Shown here one piece after another: positions 24,493 to 34,255 of a DNA stretch of 64,000 nt. The first letter of the stretch is position 1. The number at the start of each line of letters is the position of its first letter. The position numbers were made by a program, and so were the translations under genes. Source of the stretch: Sporomusa ovata DSM 2662 (GTDB lineage: Bacteria; Bacillota; Negativicutes; Sporomusales; Sporomusaceae); assembly GCF_000445445.1 (NCBI RefSeq), contig NZ_ASXP01000004.1, positions 248,001 to 312,000 on the forward strand. Reading direction: 5' to 3'. A model generated the notes under the pieces. That model was not told the origin of the DNA. It saw only the letters and a program-made list of their open reading frames with translations, and did not search any database.

Positions 24493-25671
24493 ATGAAACA
24501 AGACTTTGTACAATTAGGGCTGATAGCACCGCTGGCTCAGGGCCTTATCAAGGCGGGTATCACTGAACCTACAACGATACAAATTGAAGTTATACCACCA
24601 GCACTGGCTGGCAAAGATATTATCGGCCAATCGCCTACCGGTACAGGAAAAACACTGGCCTATCTTTTACCGCTTTTCCAAAAAATTGACCCTGCCAAAC
24701 GCGAAACACAAGCCTTTATTTTGGCCCCAACACATGAATTGGCCATTCAGATCCAGCGTCAAATTGAATTGTTGGCAACTAATACCGGCTTGCCGGTGAC
24801 AGCTGCCCCGATCATCGGTGATGTCAATATTATGCGGCAAATTGATAAATTAAAGGAAAAACCGCATATCATTACCGGTTCGAGCGGGCGTATCCTCGAA
24901 TTGGTGCAGAAAAAGAAGATAAACACCCAGACTGTTAAGACCATTGTTCTCGACGAGGTTGACAGGTTGCTTGATGATACTAATATGGACAGTGTCAAAG
25001 CTGTCATTAAGACTACGCAAAAGGACAGACAACTTTTGGCATTTTCTGCAACAGTACCGCAGGTGACGCTTGTGCGGGTGCAAGAACTTATGAATAACCC
25101 TGTTGAAATATTGGCGATGCAAGATCAAGCCGGTAATAAGCCGGATATTAAGCATATTTATTTTGTAGCTGAGCGGCGGGATAAGTTTGAGTTGCTGCGC
25201 AAAATAGTGCGAGCCATCCCCATTGACAGAGCGCTGGTCTTTATAAATCGTAGTGATGATGTTGAGTTAACGGTGGACAAACTCATCTATAATGGCTTAA
25301 CTGCCGCCGGTATCCATGGGCGTTTTCTTAAAGAAGACCGGAAAAAGGCCATGGATGGGTTTCGTAGTGGGAAAATCGAATTGCTGATCGCCTCTGATTT
25401 GGCAGCCCGGGGGCTTGATATCCCCGGAGTAGATTTTGTAGTTAATTTAGACTTGCCGGAAGATCCGGCCATCTATTTACATCGAACCGGACGTACCGGG
25501 CGGGCGGGGAAAAGCGGGACAGCGATCTCCATAGTATCACCACAGGAGGCTGCTTTAATTACCCACTATGAAAAACAGCTAAAGATAGCAATGCTGCCAA
25601 AGCAATTAGCCCATGGCAAGCTATTTGATAAAAAAGCAGGAACTAAGCCAAGGATTAAGGTAAAAAAATAA
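24493..25671 (+). CDS. DEAD-box family RNA helicase with DEVD motif
   Basis: A 392-aa two-domain RNA helicase. The Q motif (LGLIAPLAQGLIKAGITEPTTIQ), motif I (SPTGTGKT), motif Ia (APTHELA), motif II DEVD (instead of DEAD), motif III (SAT) and motif VI (HRTGRTGRAGK) are present. Motif Ib has SSGR where TPGR is usual. The protein has almost no C-terminal extension (short KKAGTKPRIKVKK). The divergence in motifs Ia, Ib and II suggests a specialised member, perhaps a CshB/YfmL-like helicase in ribosome assembly or cold adaptation. The promoter is not evident. A distant GGGAGG precedes ATG 24493. Confidence 0.88.
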   Translation: MKQDFVQLGLIAPLAQGLIKAGITEPTTIQIEVIPPALAGKDIIGQSPTGTGKTLAYLLPLFQKIDPAKRETQAFILAPTHELAIQIQRQIELLATNTGLPVTAAPIIGDVNIMRQIDKLKEKPHIITGSSGRILELVQKKKINTQTVKTIVLDEVDRLLDDTNMDSVKAVIKTTQKDRQLLAFSATVPQVTLVRVQELMNNPVEILAMQDQAGNKPDIKHIYFVAERRDKFELLRKIVRAIPIDRALVFINRSDDVELTVDKLIYNGLTAAGIHGRFLKEDRKKAMDGFRSGKIELLIASDLAARGLDIPGVDFVVNLDLPEDPAIYLHRTGRTGRAGKSGTAISIVSPQEAALITHYEKQLKIAMLPKQLAHGKLFDKKAGTKPRIKVKK

Positions 25672-25777
25672 TTTTTCATGTAAGATATTCTACATTTTCC
25701 TTACTATTCCTCTTGCACTTGTGGGTGGCACAGTTGCTAATAGTTTGTTAAAATGTCACAAGGAGAAAATAGTAAAA

Positions 25778-26161
25778 ATGAATAAAATAATGATGATCGT
25801 AATGCTGGTAGTAGTAGTGGCTATCAGCGCTGGCTGCAACCAGGTTGTTACCAGTCAAGGAGGAATTAGTATGACTACCGAGGAAGCGCTTTCTTTGTGG
25901 CAGGCCCAAAAAGCTGTCATTATTGACGTGCGTACCCTAAAGGAATATCAGGAAGGTCATATTCCTGATGCAGTGCTTATCCCGCTTAATCAATTGGAAA
26001 CCCGGTTAGATGAAATACCCAAAGACCAGACGGTGCTGCTTATTTGCCGCAGTGGCAGAAGAAGTGCTCAGGGAACAAACTTGCTGCGCAGCAAGGGTTT
26101 TGAACAGGTAGTAAACATCGAAGGCGGCATGCTCGCCTGGCGTGGACCGGTGGTTAAGTGA
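25778..26161 (+). CDS. rhodanese-domain lipoprotein
   Basis: A 127-aa protein. Residues 1-20 form a lipoprotein signal (IMMIVMLVVVVAISAGCNQ) with lipobox ISAGC, so it is likely membrane-anchored outside the cytoplasm. The rhodanese domain (about 32-127) has VIIDVRTLKEYQEGHIPDA and the active-site loop CRSGRRS with the persulfide Cys. Substrate is unknown; it could handle sulfur or sense sulfide. AAGGAG precedes ATG 25778 at a rather long spacing. The stop overlaps the topB start by 4 nt (GTGA), so the two are translationally coupled despite unrelated functions. Confidence 0.85.
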   Translation: MNKIMMIVMLVVVVAISAGCNQVVTSQGGISMTTEEALSLWQAQKAVIIDVRTLKEYQEGHIPDAVLIPLNQLETRLDEIPKDQTVLLICRSGRRSAQGTNLLRSKGFEQVVNIEGGMLAWRGPVVK

Positions 26162-28170
26162 AGTTATATATTGCTGAAAAACCCAGCATGGCAGCTGAGA
26201 TTGCGAAATATTTGCCAGGACCGGTAAGCCGCAAGGATGGTTATATTACTACCGGCGATGGCGTAATTACCTGGGGCTATGGGCATATTCTCCGCCAGGC
26301 TGAACCGGATGAATATGATCCCAAATATGAACGATGGCGGGTAGAGGATTTGCCGATAATCCCGCAAAACTGGAAGCTGTTGGTGGCTGATTCCTGCAAA
26401 AAACAATTTGAAATAGTCAAAAGCTTGATTGACCAGGCAACAGAAATTGTTCACGCCGGTGACCCTGACCGTGAGGGACAGTTACTGATTGATGAAGTAC
26501 TGGACTATGTTAATAACCAAAAGCCGGTACGCCGGATTTTGTTAAATGCACTTGACGAGCATAGCATTAAAAAGGCCATTGTCAGCCTGCGTGATAACCA
26601 GGAGTTTCATGACTTGAAGCAGTCAGCCTTAGCCAGATCCCGTGCTGACTGGCTGATTGGCATGAATCTATCCCGGGCATATACGTTAGCAGCCCAGCAG
26701 GCAGGTCATCGCACAACCTTGCCGGTAGGCCGGGTTAAGACTCCAACCTTGGCACTTGTTGTCCGCCGGGAGCGGGAAATAGAAGGCTTCAAACAAGTGG
26801 AGTATTTTACTGTTAAAGCTGATTTTGAGCATGATAGCACAATTTTTACCGCCTATTGGAAGCCGCATGAGGAACAACCAGGTCTTGATACGGAAGGCCG
26901 GCTGGCAGATAAAACCATTGCCAAAGATTTACTGACAAGTCTGAAGTCGGCTAAGGAGCCGGCGATTGTAATTTCCTGCGAAACAACCGAAAAGAAGGAG
27001 CAGCAGCGTCTGCCGCTGGCACTTTCAACTCTGCAGGTCATGGCTGGGAAAAAATTTGGTTATGACCCGCAGGTAGTATTAGATACAGCCCAAAAGCTAT
27101 ATGAACGCAAGCTGACTACCTACCCGCGTTCTGACTGCGAATTTTTGCCTGAGGCGCAGCATGAAGATGCTGCCACAATTATTGGCAATTTGGGCCGAAT
27201 TGCCAATAACGAACTGGCAGGCTGGGCAGCGAAAGCCGATACCAGCATTAGCAGCCGTGCCTGGAATGACAAGAAAATCACTGCTCACCATGCCATCATA
27301 CCTACTGTGGAACGATGTAATTTTGCCAGTTTGAATGAGACGGAAAGAAATATTTATTATCTTATTGCTCAGACCTATATTGCCCAATTTTATCCGGTTC
27401 ATGTTTATGACCAGACGCGGGCTGAACTGGAGCATGCCGGTGAAACCTTTATCGCTAATGGCCGTATTATAAAGGAATTAGGCTGGAAAGAAATCTATAG
27501 CGCCGATACCGAAGAAAAAAAAGAGGATGACAGTACAATGCTGCCATCCATGCTGAAGGGAGATCGGCCTTTATTTATACGGGCATCTGCTGAAAAGAAA
27601 TCAACAAAACCACCTGGCCGGTTTACGGCAGCTACGCTGCTGGCTGCCATGAAAGAAATACATAAATATGTAAAAAATCCTGACTTGAAAAAGCAGCTCA
27701 AGGATGTGGCCGGTATTGGCACCGAGGCTACCCGCGCTACCATTATTAAAGAATTGATTGACCGCGGCTTTTTGAAGGAAGAAACCAAAAGAAAATATCT
27801 TAAACCCACTGAACCGGCGTATTTGCTTGTCGATATCCTGCCGGAAGAAATTACCTATCCTGATTTTACTGCTTTATGGGAGGATATTTTACACCAGATG
27901 GCCGAAGGCAATGCCAGCCTGGACACTTTTTTAATGCAGCAAGCCCGATTTACGGCCAGTCTGTGCACCAAGGCCAGGGGGGCCGATATTCCACTCAAGG
28001 GCGAATATCATTGTCCTCGTTGTCGTAAAGGGGTGCTCCAACTCCGCAATGGTAAGCATGGTAAATTTTGGGGCTGTTCACGCTATCCGGCTTGCCGGGC
28101 TTCTTATAATGATAAGAATGATAAACCGGATATGCCGGCACCACCAGTAAAAAAACAAGGGCAAGGCTGA
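26158..28170 (+). CDS. topB: DNA topoisomerase III
   Basis: A 670-aa type IA topoisomerase that decatenates and relaxes single-stranded-containing DNA. The TOPRIM domain begins at the N-terminus (LYIAEKPSMAAEIAKYL) with HAGDPDREGQLL as the acidic metal site; the catalytic region shows ERKLTTYPRSDCEFLPE with the active Tyr. A C-terminal zinc finger (CPRCRKGVLQLRNG...FWGCSRYPACRASY) is present. The start is GTG 26158. The last bases of the gene form one arm of a terminator shared with the convergent helicase gene. It is coupled with the rhodanese gene upstream. Confidence 0.93.
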   Translation: MKLYIAEKPSMAAEIAKYLPGPVSRKDGYITTGDGVITWGYGHILRQAEPDEYDPKYERWRVEDLPIIPQNWKLLVADSCKKQFEIVKSLIDQATEIVHAGDPDREGQLLIDEVLDYVNNQKPVRRILLNALDEHSIKKAIVSLRDNQEFHDLKQSALARSRADWLIGMNLSRAYTLAAQQAGHRTTLPVGRVKTPTLALVVRREREIEGFKQVEYFTVKADFEHDSTIFTAYWKPHEEQPGLDTEGRLADKTIAKDLLTSLKSAKEPAIVISCETTEKKEQQRLPLALSTLQVMAGKKFGYDPQVVLDTAQKLYERKLTTYPRSDCEFLPEAQHEDAATIIGNLGRIANNELAGWAAKADTSISSRAWNDKKITAHHAIIPTVERCNFASLNETERNIYYLIAQTYIAQFYPVHVYDQTRAELEHAGETFIANGRIIKELGWKEIYSADTEEKKEDDSTMLPSMLKGDRPLFIRASAEKKSTKPPGRFTAATLLAAMKEIHKYVKNPDLKKQLKDVAGIGTEATRATIIKELIDRGFLKEETKRKYLKPTEPAYLLVDILPEEITYPDFTALWEDILHQMAEGNASLDTFLMQQARFTASLCTKARGADIPLKGEYHCPRCRKGVLQLRNGKHGKFWGCSRYPACRASYNDKNDKPDMPAPPVKKQGQG

Positions 28171-28187
28171 TTACGCCTTGCCCTTGG
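28156..28187. terminator. bidirectional terminator inside two coding ends
   Basis: AAGGGCAAGGC and GCCTTGCCCTT (11 bp) surround the adjacent stop codons of topB (28168-28170) and the convergent helicase gene (28171-28173). Both genes therefore encode their last residues within the terminator stem. Confidence 0.7.
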
Positions 28188-29487
28188 ATACTTTTCGCTT
28201 GGCACCATAGGTCTTGGTGCTGGCGGGTTTCGGTTTGCGACGGCTTCTTAAATTATTGCCGCCATGACTGTCTGCTTTTTTATCAGCAGTCTTTTTGACG
28301 GCCACTGGTTTTTCCATAAATCTTTTAGGCGCAGTAGCGCTTGCTTTTTTTGCGGCATTTTTTATTACTTTTTGCCCATTGGCCTTATATTTCTCAATCG
28401 TTGAACCGATACCTTGTTCAATTAAACGCAAATACATATGCTCGCCGGGGACAATGAAGGTGATGGCTGTCCCGGTTTCACCGGCCCGTCCGGTTCGTCC
28501 GATACGGTGGATATAACTTTCGGTGTCATGCGGGATATCATAGCTAAATACATGGGTAACACCTTCAATATCCAAGCCGCGGGCGGCAATATCAGTGGCA
28601 ACCAGGAGCTGCAGCCTGGCTTCACTAAAACGCTTCATAACCTGAGCGCGTTTGGCCTGGGACAAGTCGCCATGCAGTTCGTCTGCTTTGTAACCGCGCT
28701 GAGTGAGTGCCGTATTGAGAGCCTTGGCCCGTTCCTTGGTATGACAGAAGACAATGGCCAGATAGGGTTGGTATTCGTTAATCATAGCGCAGAGTTTATC
28801 AAGTTTACCGGCTTCAGGCAGTTCAATCATAATCTGCTTGATTTCATCTAAGGTTATATTTTGCGTCTGGATATGAATATCTGCCGGTTTGGTCATATAG
28901 CGTGCGGCCAGCGCCCGGACTTTTGGCGGCATGGTGGCCGAAAACAGCAAGGTTTGCCGTTTGGGGGATGTCAACTGAATAACCTCTTCCACTTCGTCTA
29001 AAAAGCCCATATGGAGCATTTGATCGGCCTCATCAAGTACCAGCTTAGTGACGCCTGAAAGCACCAGGGTCTTGCGGCGTACATGATCAAGCAAGCGGCC
29101 GGGGGTACCAATAACAAGATGTGGCTGACCGCGGAGTTTGCGAATTTGTTCATCCACATCCTGACCGCCATAAACGGCTAATACGTTACTATCCAGCACC
29201 TTTGCCAGTTTTACGGCTTCATCCCTGATCTGCATTGTTAATTCCCTGGTAGGGGTGACAATTAAGGCTTGTACATGCGGGGCCGAGTTTCTTATTTTTT
29301 CTAAAATAGGCAGTAAAAATGCCAGCGTCTTGCCGGTGCCTGTCTGGGACTGAGCAATAACATCCTTGCCTGCCAATACCACCGGAATAGTTTGTATCTG
29401 GACCGGAGTAGGCTCGATAATGCCGGCTTGTTTTAAAAATTGAGTCAGCTCAGGGCGAATACCCAGGGCTGTAAAATTTGTTGCCAT
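28171..29487 (-). CDS. DEAD-box RNA helicase with basic C-terminus
   Basis: A 438-aa cold-shock type RNA helicase. Q motif (LGIRPELTQFLKQAGIIEPTPVQIQ), motif I (SQTGTGKT), Ia (TPTRELT), Ib (GTPGRLL), II (DEADQML), III (SATMP), and VI (HRIGRTGRAGE) are all standard. The C-terminal tail from about residue 375 is Lys/Arg/Ala-rich (KNAAKKASATAPKRF..., SRRKPKPAS) for RNA binding. ATG 29487 follows AAGAAAGGTG. Convergent with topB. With the helicase at 24.5 kb it gives two paralogues in 5 kb, one canonical and one divergent. Confidence 0.93.
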   Translation of the reverse strand: MATNFTALGIRPELTQFLKQAGIIEPTPVQIQTIPVVLAGKDVIAQSQTGTGKTLAFLLPILEKIRNSAPHVQALIVTPTRELTMQIRDEAVKLAKVLDSNVLAVYGGQDVDEQIRKLRGQPHLVIGTPGRLLDHVRRKTLVLSGVTKLVLDEADQMLHMGFLDEVEEVIQLTSPKRQTLLFSATMPPKVRALAARYMTKPADIHIQTQNITLDEIKQIMIELPEAGKLDKLCAMINEYQPYLAIVFCHTKERAKALNTALTQRGYKADELHGDLSQAKRAQVMKRFSEARLQLLVATDIAARGLDIEGVTHVFSYDIPHDTESYIHRIGRTGRAGETGTAITFIVPGEHMYLRLIEQGIGSTIEKYKANGQKVIKNAAKKASATAPKRFMEKPVAVKKTADKKADSHGGNNLRSRRKPKPASTKTYGAKRKVSKGKA

Positions 29488-29501
29488 TAATAAAACACCT
29501 T

Positions 29502-29620
29502 TCTTTTCCAAGTGAACTCGCTTCAGCATAGCTGAAACATTGGGGATTCAGGTGGAGAGTCTACTCCACCTGAATTAACGCCGCCTGTAGAGGCGGGGGT
29601 TGACTCGCGTATTAAGAAAA
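29502..29620. repeat. dispersed repeat R3, copy 1
   Basis: The stretch contains TTCAGCATAGCTGAA (a palindrome), a hairpin TTCAGGTGGAG/CTCCACCTGAA and a GCCGCCTGTAGAGGCGGG hairpin. Related sequence lies at 52432-52492 (opposite orientation) and 58450-58500. No gene is seen between 29488 and 29776. Confidence 0.6.
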
Positions 29621-29776
29621 ATAGCTGCTATTTCAGTTTGCGCAAGCAAAACTAAGGGTATACAGTGTGGAGTAATAATCTAATATACTACTATTTTCCA
29701 TCAAAGTAAAGAGTATTTCTTCAATAAAACTGATATTTATGTTAGAATGAAGAAAAATGGTGAAAAGGACTAGAAC

Positions 29777-31681
29777 ATGAACTTACTATCTCTAGAGAAT
29801 GTGACAAAAAGCTACGGCGAGAAAGTCTTATTCAGCCAAGTTACCTTTGGCGTTGACGAAGGCGATAAAATTGGTTTGATTGGCGTTAATGGCACAGGTA
29901 AATCAACTTTTTTGAAGGTTATTGCCGGTGTGGATACAGCCGATGCCGGTAAAATAACGACAGGAAATGGCCTGCAGATCGAATATTTGCCGCAAAACCC
30001 CGAATTTGATGCGAATGCAACTGTGCTGGAACAGGTTTTCAAAGGCCATTCGCCAGTGATGCAGGTGTTGCGGGAATACGAACAGGTTTTGCTGCAGGCG
30101 CAGAATTGTCCGGCAGATGAGGCGTGTCAAAAACGGCTTATTGTATTAAGTCAACAAATGGATGCCAACAATGCCTGGCAGTTGGAAAGTGACGCGAAAA
30201 CAGTGCTCACAAAATTGGGGATTTTTGATTTTGCAGCTATTGTCAGCACCTTGTCCGGCGGGCAGCGCAAACGAATTGCGTTAGCCAGTGCGCTCATTAA
30301 TCCGGCAGACCTCTTAATCCTTGATGAACCTACCAACCATATCGATAACCAGACGGTGGCCTGGTTGGAACAATACCTGGCCAAACGTAAGGGTGCACTG
30401 CTGATGATTACCCATGACCGCTACTTTCTGGACAGAGTGACAAACCGGATTATCGAGCTGGATAAGGGTAACCTGTATACCTATATGGGGAACTACAGTC
30501 AGTTTTTGGCGTCCAAGGCGGAGCGGGAAGAACAACAGGAAGCCAGCGAGCGTAAGCGCCAGAACATCCTGAGAAATGAGCTGGCCTGGATAAGGCGGGG
30601 TGCGCAGGCCCGCAGTACCAAGCAAAAGGCGAGAATTGAACGGTTTGAGGAACTAAGTGCCCAGGTGCCTGAATCAGCAAGCGGACAATTGGAGATTGCT
30701 GTGGGGGCCAGCCGGTTAGGGCGTAAGATTATCGAACTGGAGCATATTAACCAGGAATTTGACGGCAAAACGCTAATTCGAGATTTTAATTATATTGTAC
30801 TCAAAAATGACAGAGTCGGTATTACCGGACCCAATGGCAGCGGCAAATCCACCTTGCTCAACCTGATTACCGGGAGGTTGGCTGCTGACAGCGGGCAGGT
30901 GGAGATTGGTCAGACTGTTAAAATTGGCTATTTTTCGCAGGAAAGCAGTGAAATGAACCAGGATTTGCGGGTGATTGAATATATCAAAGAAGAAGCTCAC
31001 TTTTTACCTACCGCTGATGGTGGTACGATAAGCGCCGGACAGCTCCTGGAACGCTTCTTGTTTCCGCCCAGCCTGCAATGGACACCGATTGCCAAGCTGT
31101 CAGGCGGGGAAAAGCGTCGTTTGTTTTTGCTCCGGATTCTTATAAGCGCCCCGAATGTGCTTTTGCTGGATGAACCCACCAATGACCTGGATGTGCAGAC
31201 CTTAAGCATTCTGGAAGACTACCTGGAAGACTTTCCCGGTGCAGTGATTGTGGTTTCTCATGACCGGTATTTTCTCGATAGGGTTGTGGAAAAACTGTTT
31301 GTTTTTGAGGGCCAGGGCAAAATTACACAATATCCTGGCAATTACTCAGATTATCAGGAAAAAATTAGTATGCAGGAAGTTGAACATGCCGATAGAGGCA
31401 AAGCTGCAGCAGATAAGAAACCAGCAGTGCAGGACAAACCTAAAGAACGGCCCCGCAAGCTGTCTTTCAAAGAACAGCGGGAATATGAGCAGATTGAAGA
31501 GGTAATCACCGGCGTTGAACAGGAGCTGGCTCAGGTAGCGGCAGGAATTAATACAGCAGGCAGTGACTTCGAACTGCTGCAGAAGCTTACTGACAGGCAG
31601 CAGGAGCTGGAAAGCAAGCTTGACGAATTGCTTGAGCGCTGGACCTATCTTAATGAACTGGTGGACCAGTTCGCTAACTGA
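29777..31681 (+). CDS. uup: ABC-F ATPase, Uup type
   Basis: A 634-aa protein with two ABC ATPase domains and no membrane segment. Walker A motifs are GVNGTGKST and GPNGSGKST; signatures are LSGGQRKR and LSGGEKRR; Walker B with DEPTNHID and DEPTNDLD. The linker (about residues 230-320; RRGAQARSTKQKARIERF) is the P-site tRNA interaction motif of ABC-F proteins. The C-terminal coiled coil (about 545-634) is the Uup extension linked to DNA binding. The role is ribosome-associated quality control or precise excision suppression. The start is ATG 29777 with AAAAGGA upstream. It begins a long plus-strand operon through to ywbE. Confidence 0.93.
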   Translation: MNLLSLENVTKSYGEKVLFSQVTFGVDEGDKIGLIGVNGTGKSTFLKVIAGVDTADAGKITTGNGLQIEYLPQNPEFDANATVLEQVFKGHSPVMQVLREYEQVLLQAQNCPADEACQKRLIVLSQQMDANNAWQLESDAKTVLTKLGIFDFAAIVSTLSGGQRKRIALASALINPADLLILDEPTNHIDNQTVAWLEQYLAKRKGALLMITHDRYFLDRVTNRIIELDKGNLYTYMGNYSQFLASKAEREEQQEASERKRQNILRNELAWIRRGAQARSTKQKARIERFEELSAQVPESASGQLEIAVGASRLGRKIIELEHINQEFDGKTLIRDFNYIVLKNDRVGITGPNGSGKSTLLNLITGRLAADSGQVEIGQTVKIGYFSQESSEMNQDLRVIEYIKEEAHFLPTADGGTISAGQLLERFLFPPSLQWTPIAKLSGGEKRRLFLLRILISAPNVLLLDEPTNDLDVQTLSILEDYLEDFPGAVIVVSHDRYFLDRVVEKLFVFEGQGKITQYPGNYSDYQEKISMQEVEHADRGKAAADKKPAVQDKPKERPRKLSFKEQREYEQIEEVITGVEQELAQVAAGINTAGSDFELLQKLTDRQQELESKLDELLERWTYLNELVDQFAN

Positions 31682-31709
31682 TGGAAATAAAGGAGCTAGT
31701 TGGAAGGCG

Positions 31710-32045
31710 ATGAATATACAGATATTTGGTACCAAAAAATGCCAGGATACGAAGAAAGCGGAACGGTATTTTAAAGAACGTAAGATACCATTTCAGTTTA
31801 TTGATTTAACCATAAGGGGCTTAAGTAAGGGGGAACTGGACAGAGTAAGGGCAGCTGTCGGCGGGCTGGAAAATCTGATTGATAAAAATGGTAAGGAATA
31901 TGCCAAACGCAATTTAAAATATCTGGTACACAATGTGGAAGAAGTGTTGCTGGAACATCCCCTGCTATTACGAACGCCGATAGTGCGCAATGGTGCTAAG
32001 GCCACAGTGGGGTATTGTCCTGAGGTGTGGGGCAGCTGGCTGTAA
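31710..32045 (+). CDS. ArsC/Spx family protein
   Basis: A 111-aa thioredoxin-fold protein of the ArsC/Spx family. The N-terminal segment [23 protein letters not shown] has a single active-site Cys (C11) rather than the CxxC of Spx, and a C-terminal [20 protein letters not shown] segment that resembles the arsenate reductase end (R and basic residues). It may reduce a small thiol substrate; arsenate is not demonstrated. ATG 31710 follows GGAAGG. It lies 28 nt behind uup and 34 nt before recQ. Confidence 0.8.
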   Translation: MNIQIFGTKKCQDTKKAERYFKERKIPFQFIDLTIRGLSKGELDRVRAAVGGLENLIDKNGKEYAKRNLKYLVHNVEEVLLEHPLLLRTPIVRNGAKATVGYCPEVWGSWL

Positions 32046-32079
32046 GCAGCTAATCAATTTAAAACTGGAGATAGAATAT

Positions 32080-34242
32080 ATGTTAACAAAGGCTCGGGAA
32101 ATATTAAAAAAATATTATGGTTACGACGAGTTTCGGCCAGGACAGGCTAAAGTTATTGGTAGTCTGCTTGGCGGTAAGGACACGGTAGCCATTATGCCGA
32201 CCGGGGCAGGCAAATCGTTGTGTTTTCAGATTCCGGCGATGCTGCTGCCGGGTATTACCATAGTGGTTTCACCGCTTATTTCGCTCATGAAGGATCAGGT
32301 GGATGCGTTAGCCGGGCAGGGGATTCCTGCTACTTTTATTAACAGTTCGCTGACCGGTGCGGAAGCTGGGCGGCGGTTGCAGCATATGCGCGCCGGCCAT
32401 TATAAACTGGTCTATGTGGCGCCTGAACGGCTGACTGCCGACTGGTTTCAGGCGGCGGTGGGTGAACTTAAAATAAGTATGCTGGCTATTGACGAAGCCC
32501 ACTGTGTTTCGCAATGGGGCCATGACTTTCGTCCAAGCTATCGAAATGTGGGTACGTTTATTGCCAGTTTGCCTGCAAGACCGGTAATTGGTGCTTTTAC
32601 GGCTACTGCCACCCCTGAGGTAAAGAATGACATTGAGAACTTGTTGGCTTTACGGTGGCCGCAAGTTCATATAACAGGGTTTGACCGGCCTAATCTCTCT
32701 TTTTCCGTCCTGCGCGGCGAAAACAAACAGCAGTTTGTGATGAAATATATTAAGGCTAACGCCAATCAAGCCGGTATTATCTATGCAGCTACCCGCAAAG
32801 AAGTTGACAGCCTGTATGAATTGCTCAGGAAAAAGGGGTTTGCTGCCGGGCGGTATCATGCCGGGTTAAGTGATCAGGAGCGTATGTCCCAGCAGGAACA
32901 ATTTCTCTATGATGATATCCGGGTTATGGTGGCCACTAATGCTTTTGGTATGGGGATCGACAAATCCAATGTGCGTTATGTAGTGCACTATAATATGCCA
33001 AAGAATATGGAGTCTTACTACCAAGAAGCTGGTCGCAGCGGACGGGATGGCGCACCGGGAGAATGTATCCTGCTGTTTGGGCCGCAAGATCCAATGTTAC
33101 AACGGTTTTTGATTGATAAGTCTGTTGAGCATCCGGAACGCAAACAACATGAACTAAAGAAACTGCAGGAAATGGTGGATTATTGTCACACTCCTGACTG
33201 TTTGCGGCAATATATATTACATTATTTTGGCGAAGCGACGACAAATGAAGGCTGCGGCAATTGTGGCAACTGTATGGCTGACGGCGAACAGGTCGATATT
33301 ACGGTTGATGCCCAGAAGGTTTTTTCCTGCATTTACCGCATGAAGGAGCGGTTCGGTATTGCGGTTATTGCTGATGTGCTCAAAGGCTCGAAAAACAAAA
33401 AGGTCCAGCAATTGGGCTTTGACCAGTTGCCGACTTATGGCTTGATGGCAGAGCGTACTGTGCAGGACATTAAAACCCTGGTGCAACGCTTGCTGGCCAC
33501 AGGGTATCTGCGTTTGACTGAGAGTGAATATCCGGTAGTAAAATTAGAACCGGAAGCGTTTTTAGTGCTGCGCAGTGAGGCCAGAGTTTGGCAAAAGGTA
33601 TTTACCGAACGTCAGCCAGTCCAGGACGATTCCTTATTTGAACTGCTGCGGCAGTGTCGAAAACGCATCTCTGAGCGGGAAAATATACCACCATTTGTTG
33701 TGTTTGCCGACACCACCCTGCGGGAGATGAGCCAGCAGCGACCGGCAGACTTACTTGCTATGCGCCAAATCAAGGGTGTTGGCGAGCTTAAATTGCAAAA
33801 ATATGGCGGGGAATTTCTGGGAATAATTACTGCCTATCTGACAGAAAACATTGCTGCAGCAAGTTATGCAGAGGTGGCTGCTGTTTCGGCACCAACCAAA
33901 AAGATGGCAGCCAAAAAGACCAGCAAGGCAGATTCTGAACCCAGCCATATTGTAACGCTGGCTATGTACCGGCAAGGCCTTGACTTAGAGGACATTGCCA
34001 AGTCGCGGGATTTAACGGTTAACACACTGCAAAATCATCTGGTACGTTGCGCGCAGGAGGGGCATGCTATTGACTGGGACAGACTTATTCCTACCCAGTA
34101 TGAAGAGCTTATTATTGCGGCGATAAAACAAATTGGCACAGGCCAATTGAGACCACTTAAAGAGGCCCTGCCTGATGATGTGAGCTATGGTGCCATTAAG
34201 GCGGTTTTATGTAAGCATTTTGCCACGCCAGGCAAGTCGTAG
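32080..34242 (+). CDS. recQ: ATP-dependent DNA helicase RecQ
   Basis: A 720-aa 3'-5' DNA helicase for recombination and repair. N-terminal RecA-like domains have [14 protein letters not shown] (Walker A), [19 protein letters not shown] (DEAH with aromatic loop) and [15 protein letters not shown] (motif VI). A zinc-binding four-Cys region ([16 protein letters not shown]) and an RQC winged helix follow; an HRDC domain lies about residues 505-590. The C-terminus adds an HTH-type domain (about 610-715) as in other Firmicute RecQ proteins. ATG 32080 follows CTGGAGATA; an earlier ATG inside the ArsC gene is rejected. It is in the uup operon. Confidence 0.94.
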   Translation: MLTKAREILKKYYGYDEFRPGQAKVIGSLLGGKDTVAIMPTGAGKSLCFQIPAMLLPGITIVVSPLISLMKDQVDALAGQGIPATFINSSLTGAEAGRRLQHMRAGHYKLVYVAPERLTADWFQAAVGELKISMLAIDEAHCVSQWGHDFRPSYRNVGTFIASLPARPVIGAFTATATPEVKNDIENLLALRWPQVHITGFDRPNLSFSVLRGENKQQFVMKYIKANANQAGIIYAATRKEVDSLYELLRKKGFAAGRYHAGLSDQERMSQQEQFLYDDIRVMVATNAFGMGIDKSNVRYVVHYNMPKNMESYYQEAGRSGRDGAPGECILLFGPQDPMLQRFLIDKSVEHPERKQHELKKLQEMVDYCHTPDCLRQYILHYFGEATTNEGCGNCGNCMADGEQVDITVDAQKVFSCIYRMKERFGIAVIADVLKGSKNKKVQQLGFDQLPTYGLMAERTVQDIKTLVQRLLATGYLRLTESEYPVVKLEPEAFLVLRSEARVWQKVFTERQPVQDDSLFELLRQCRKRISERENIPPFVVFADTTLREMSQQRPADLLAMRQIKGVGELKLQKYGGEFLGIITAYLTENIAAASYAEVAAVSAPTKKMAAKKTSKADSEPSHIVTLAMYRQGLDLEDIAKSRDLTVNTLQNHLVRCAQEGHAIDWDRLIPTQYEELIIAAIKQIGTGQLRPLKEALPDDVSYGAIKAVLCKHFATPGKS

Positions 34243-34255
34243 GGGGATGTTTCCT

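Noticed and set aside
31990..32079. Upstream extension of RecQ into the ArsC-like gene
   Set aside because: It would overlap the ArsC-like coding end; family members start at [15 protein letters not shown] and a ribosome site precedes ATG 32080.
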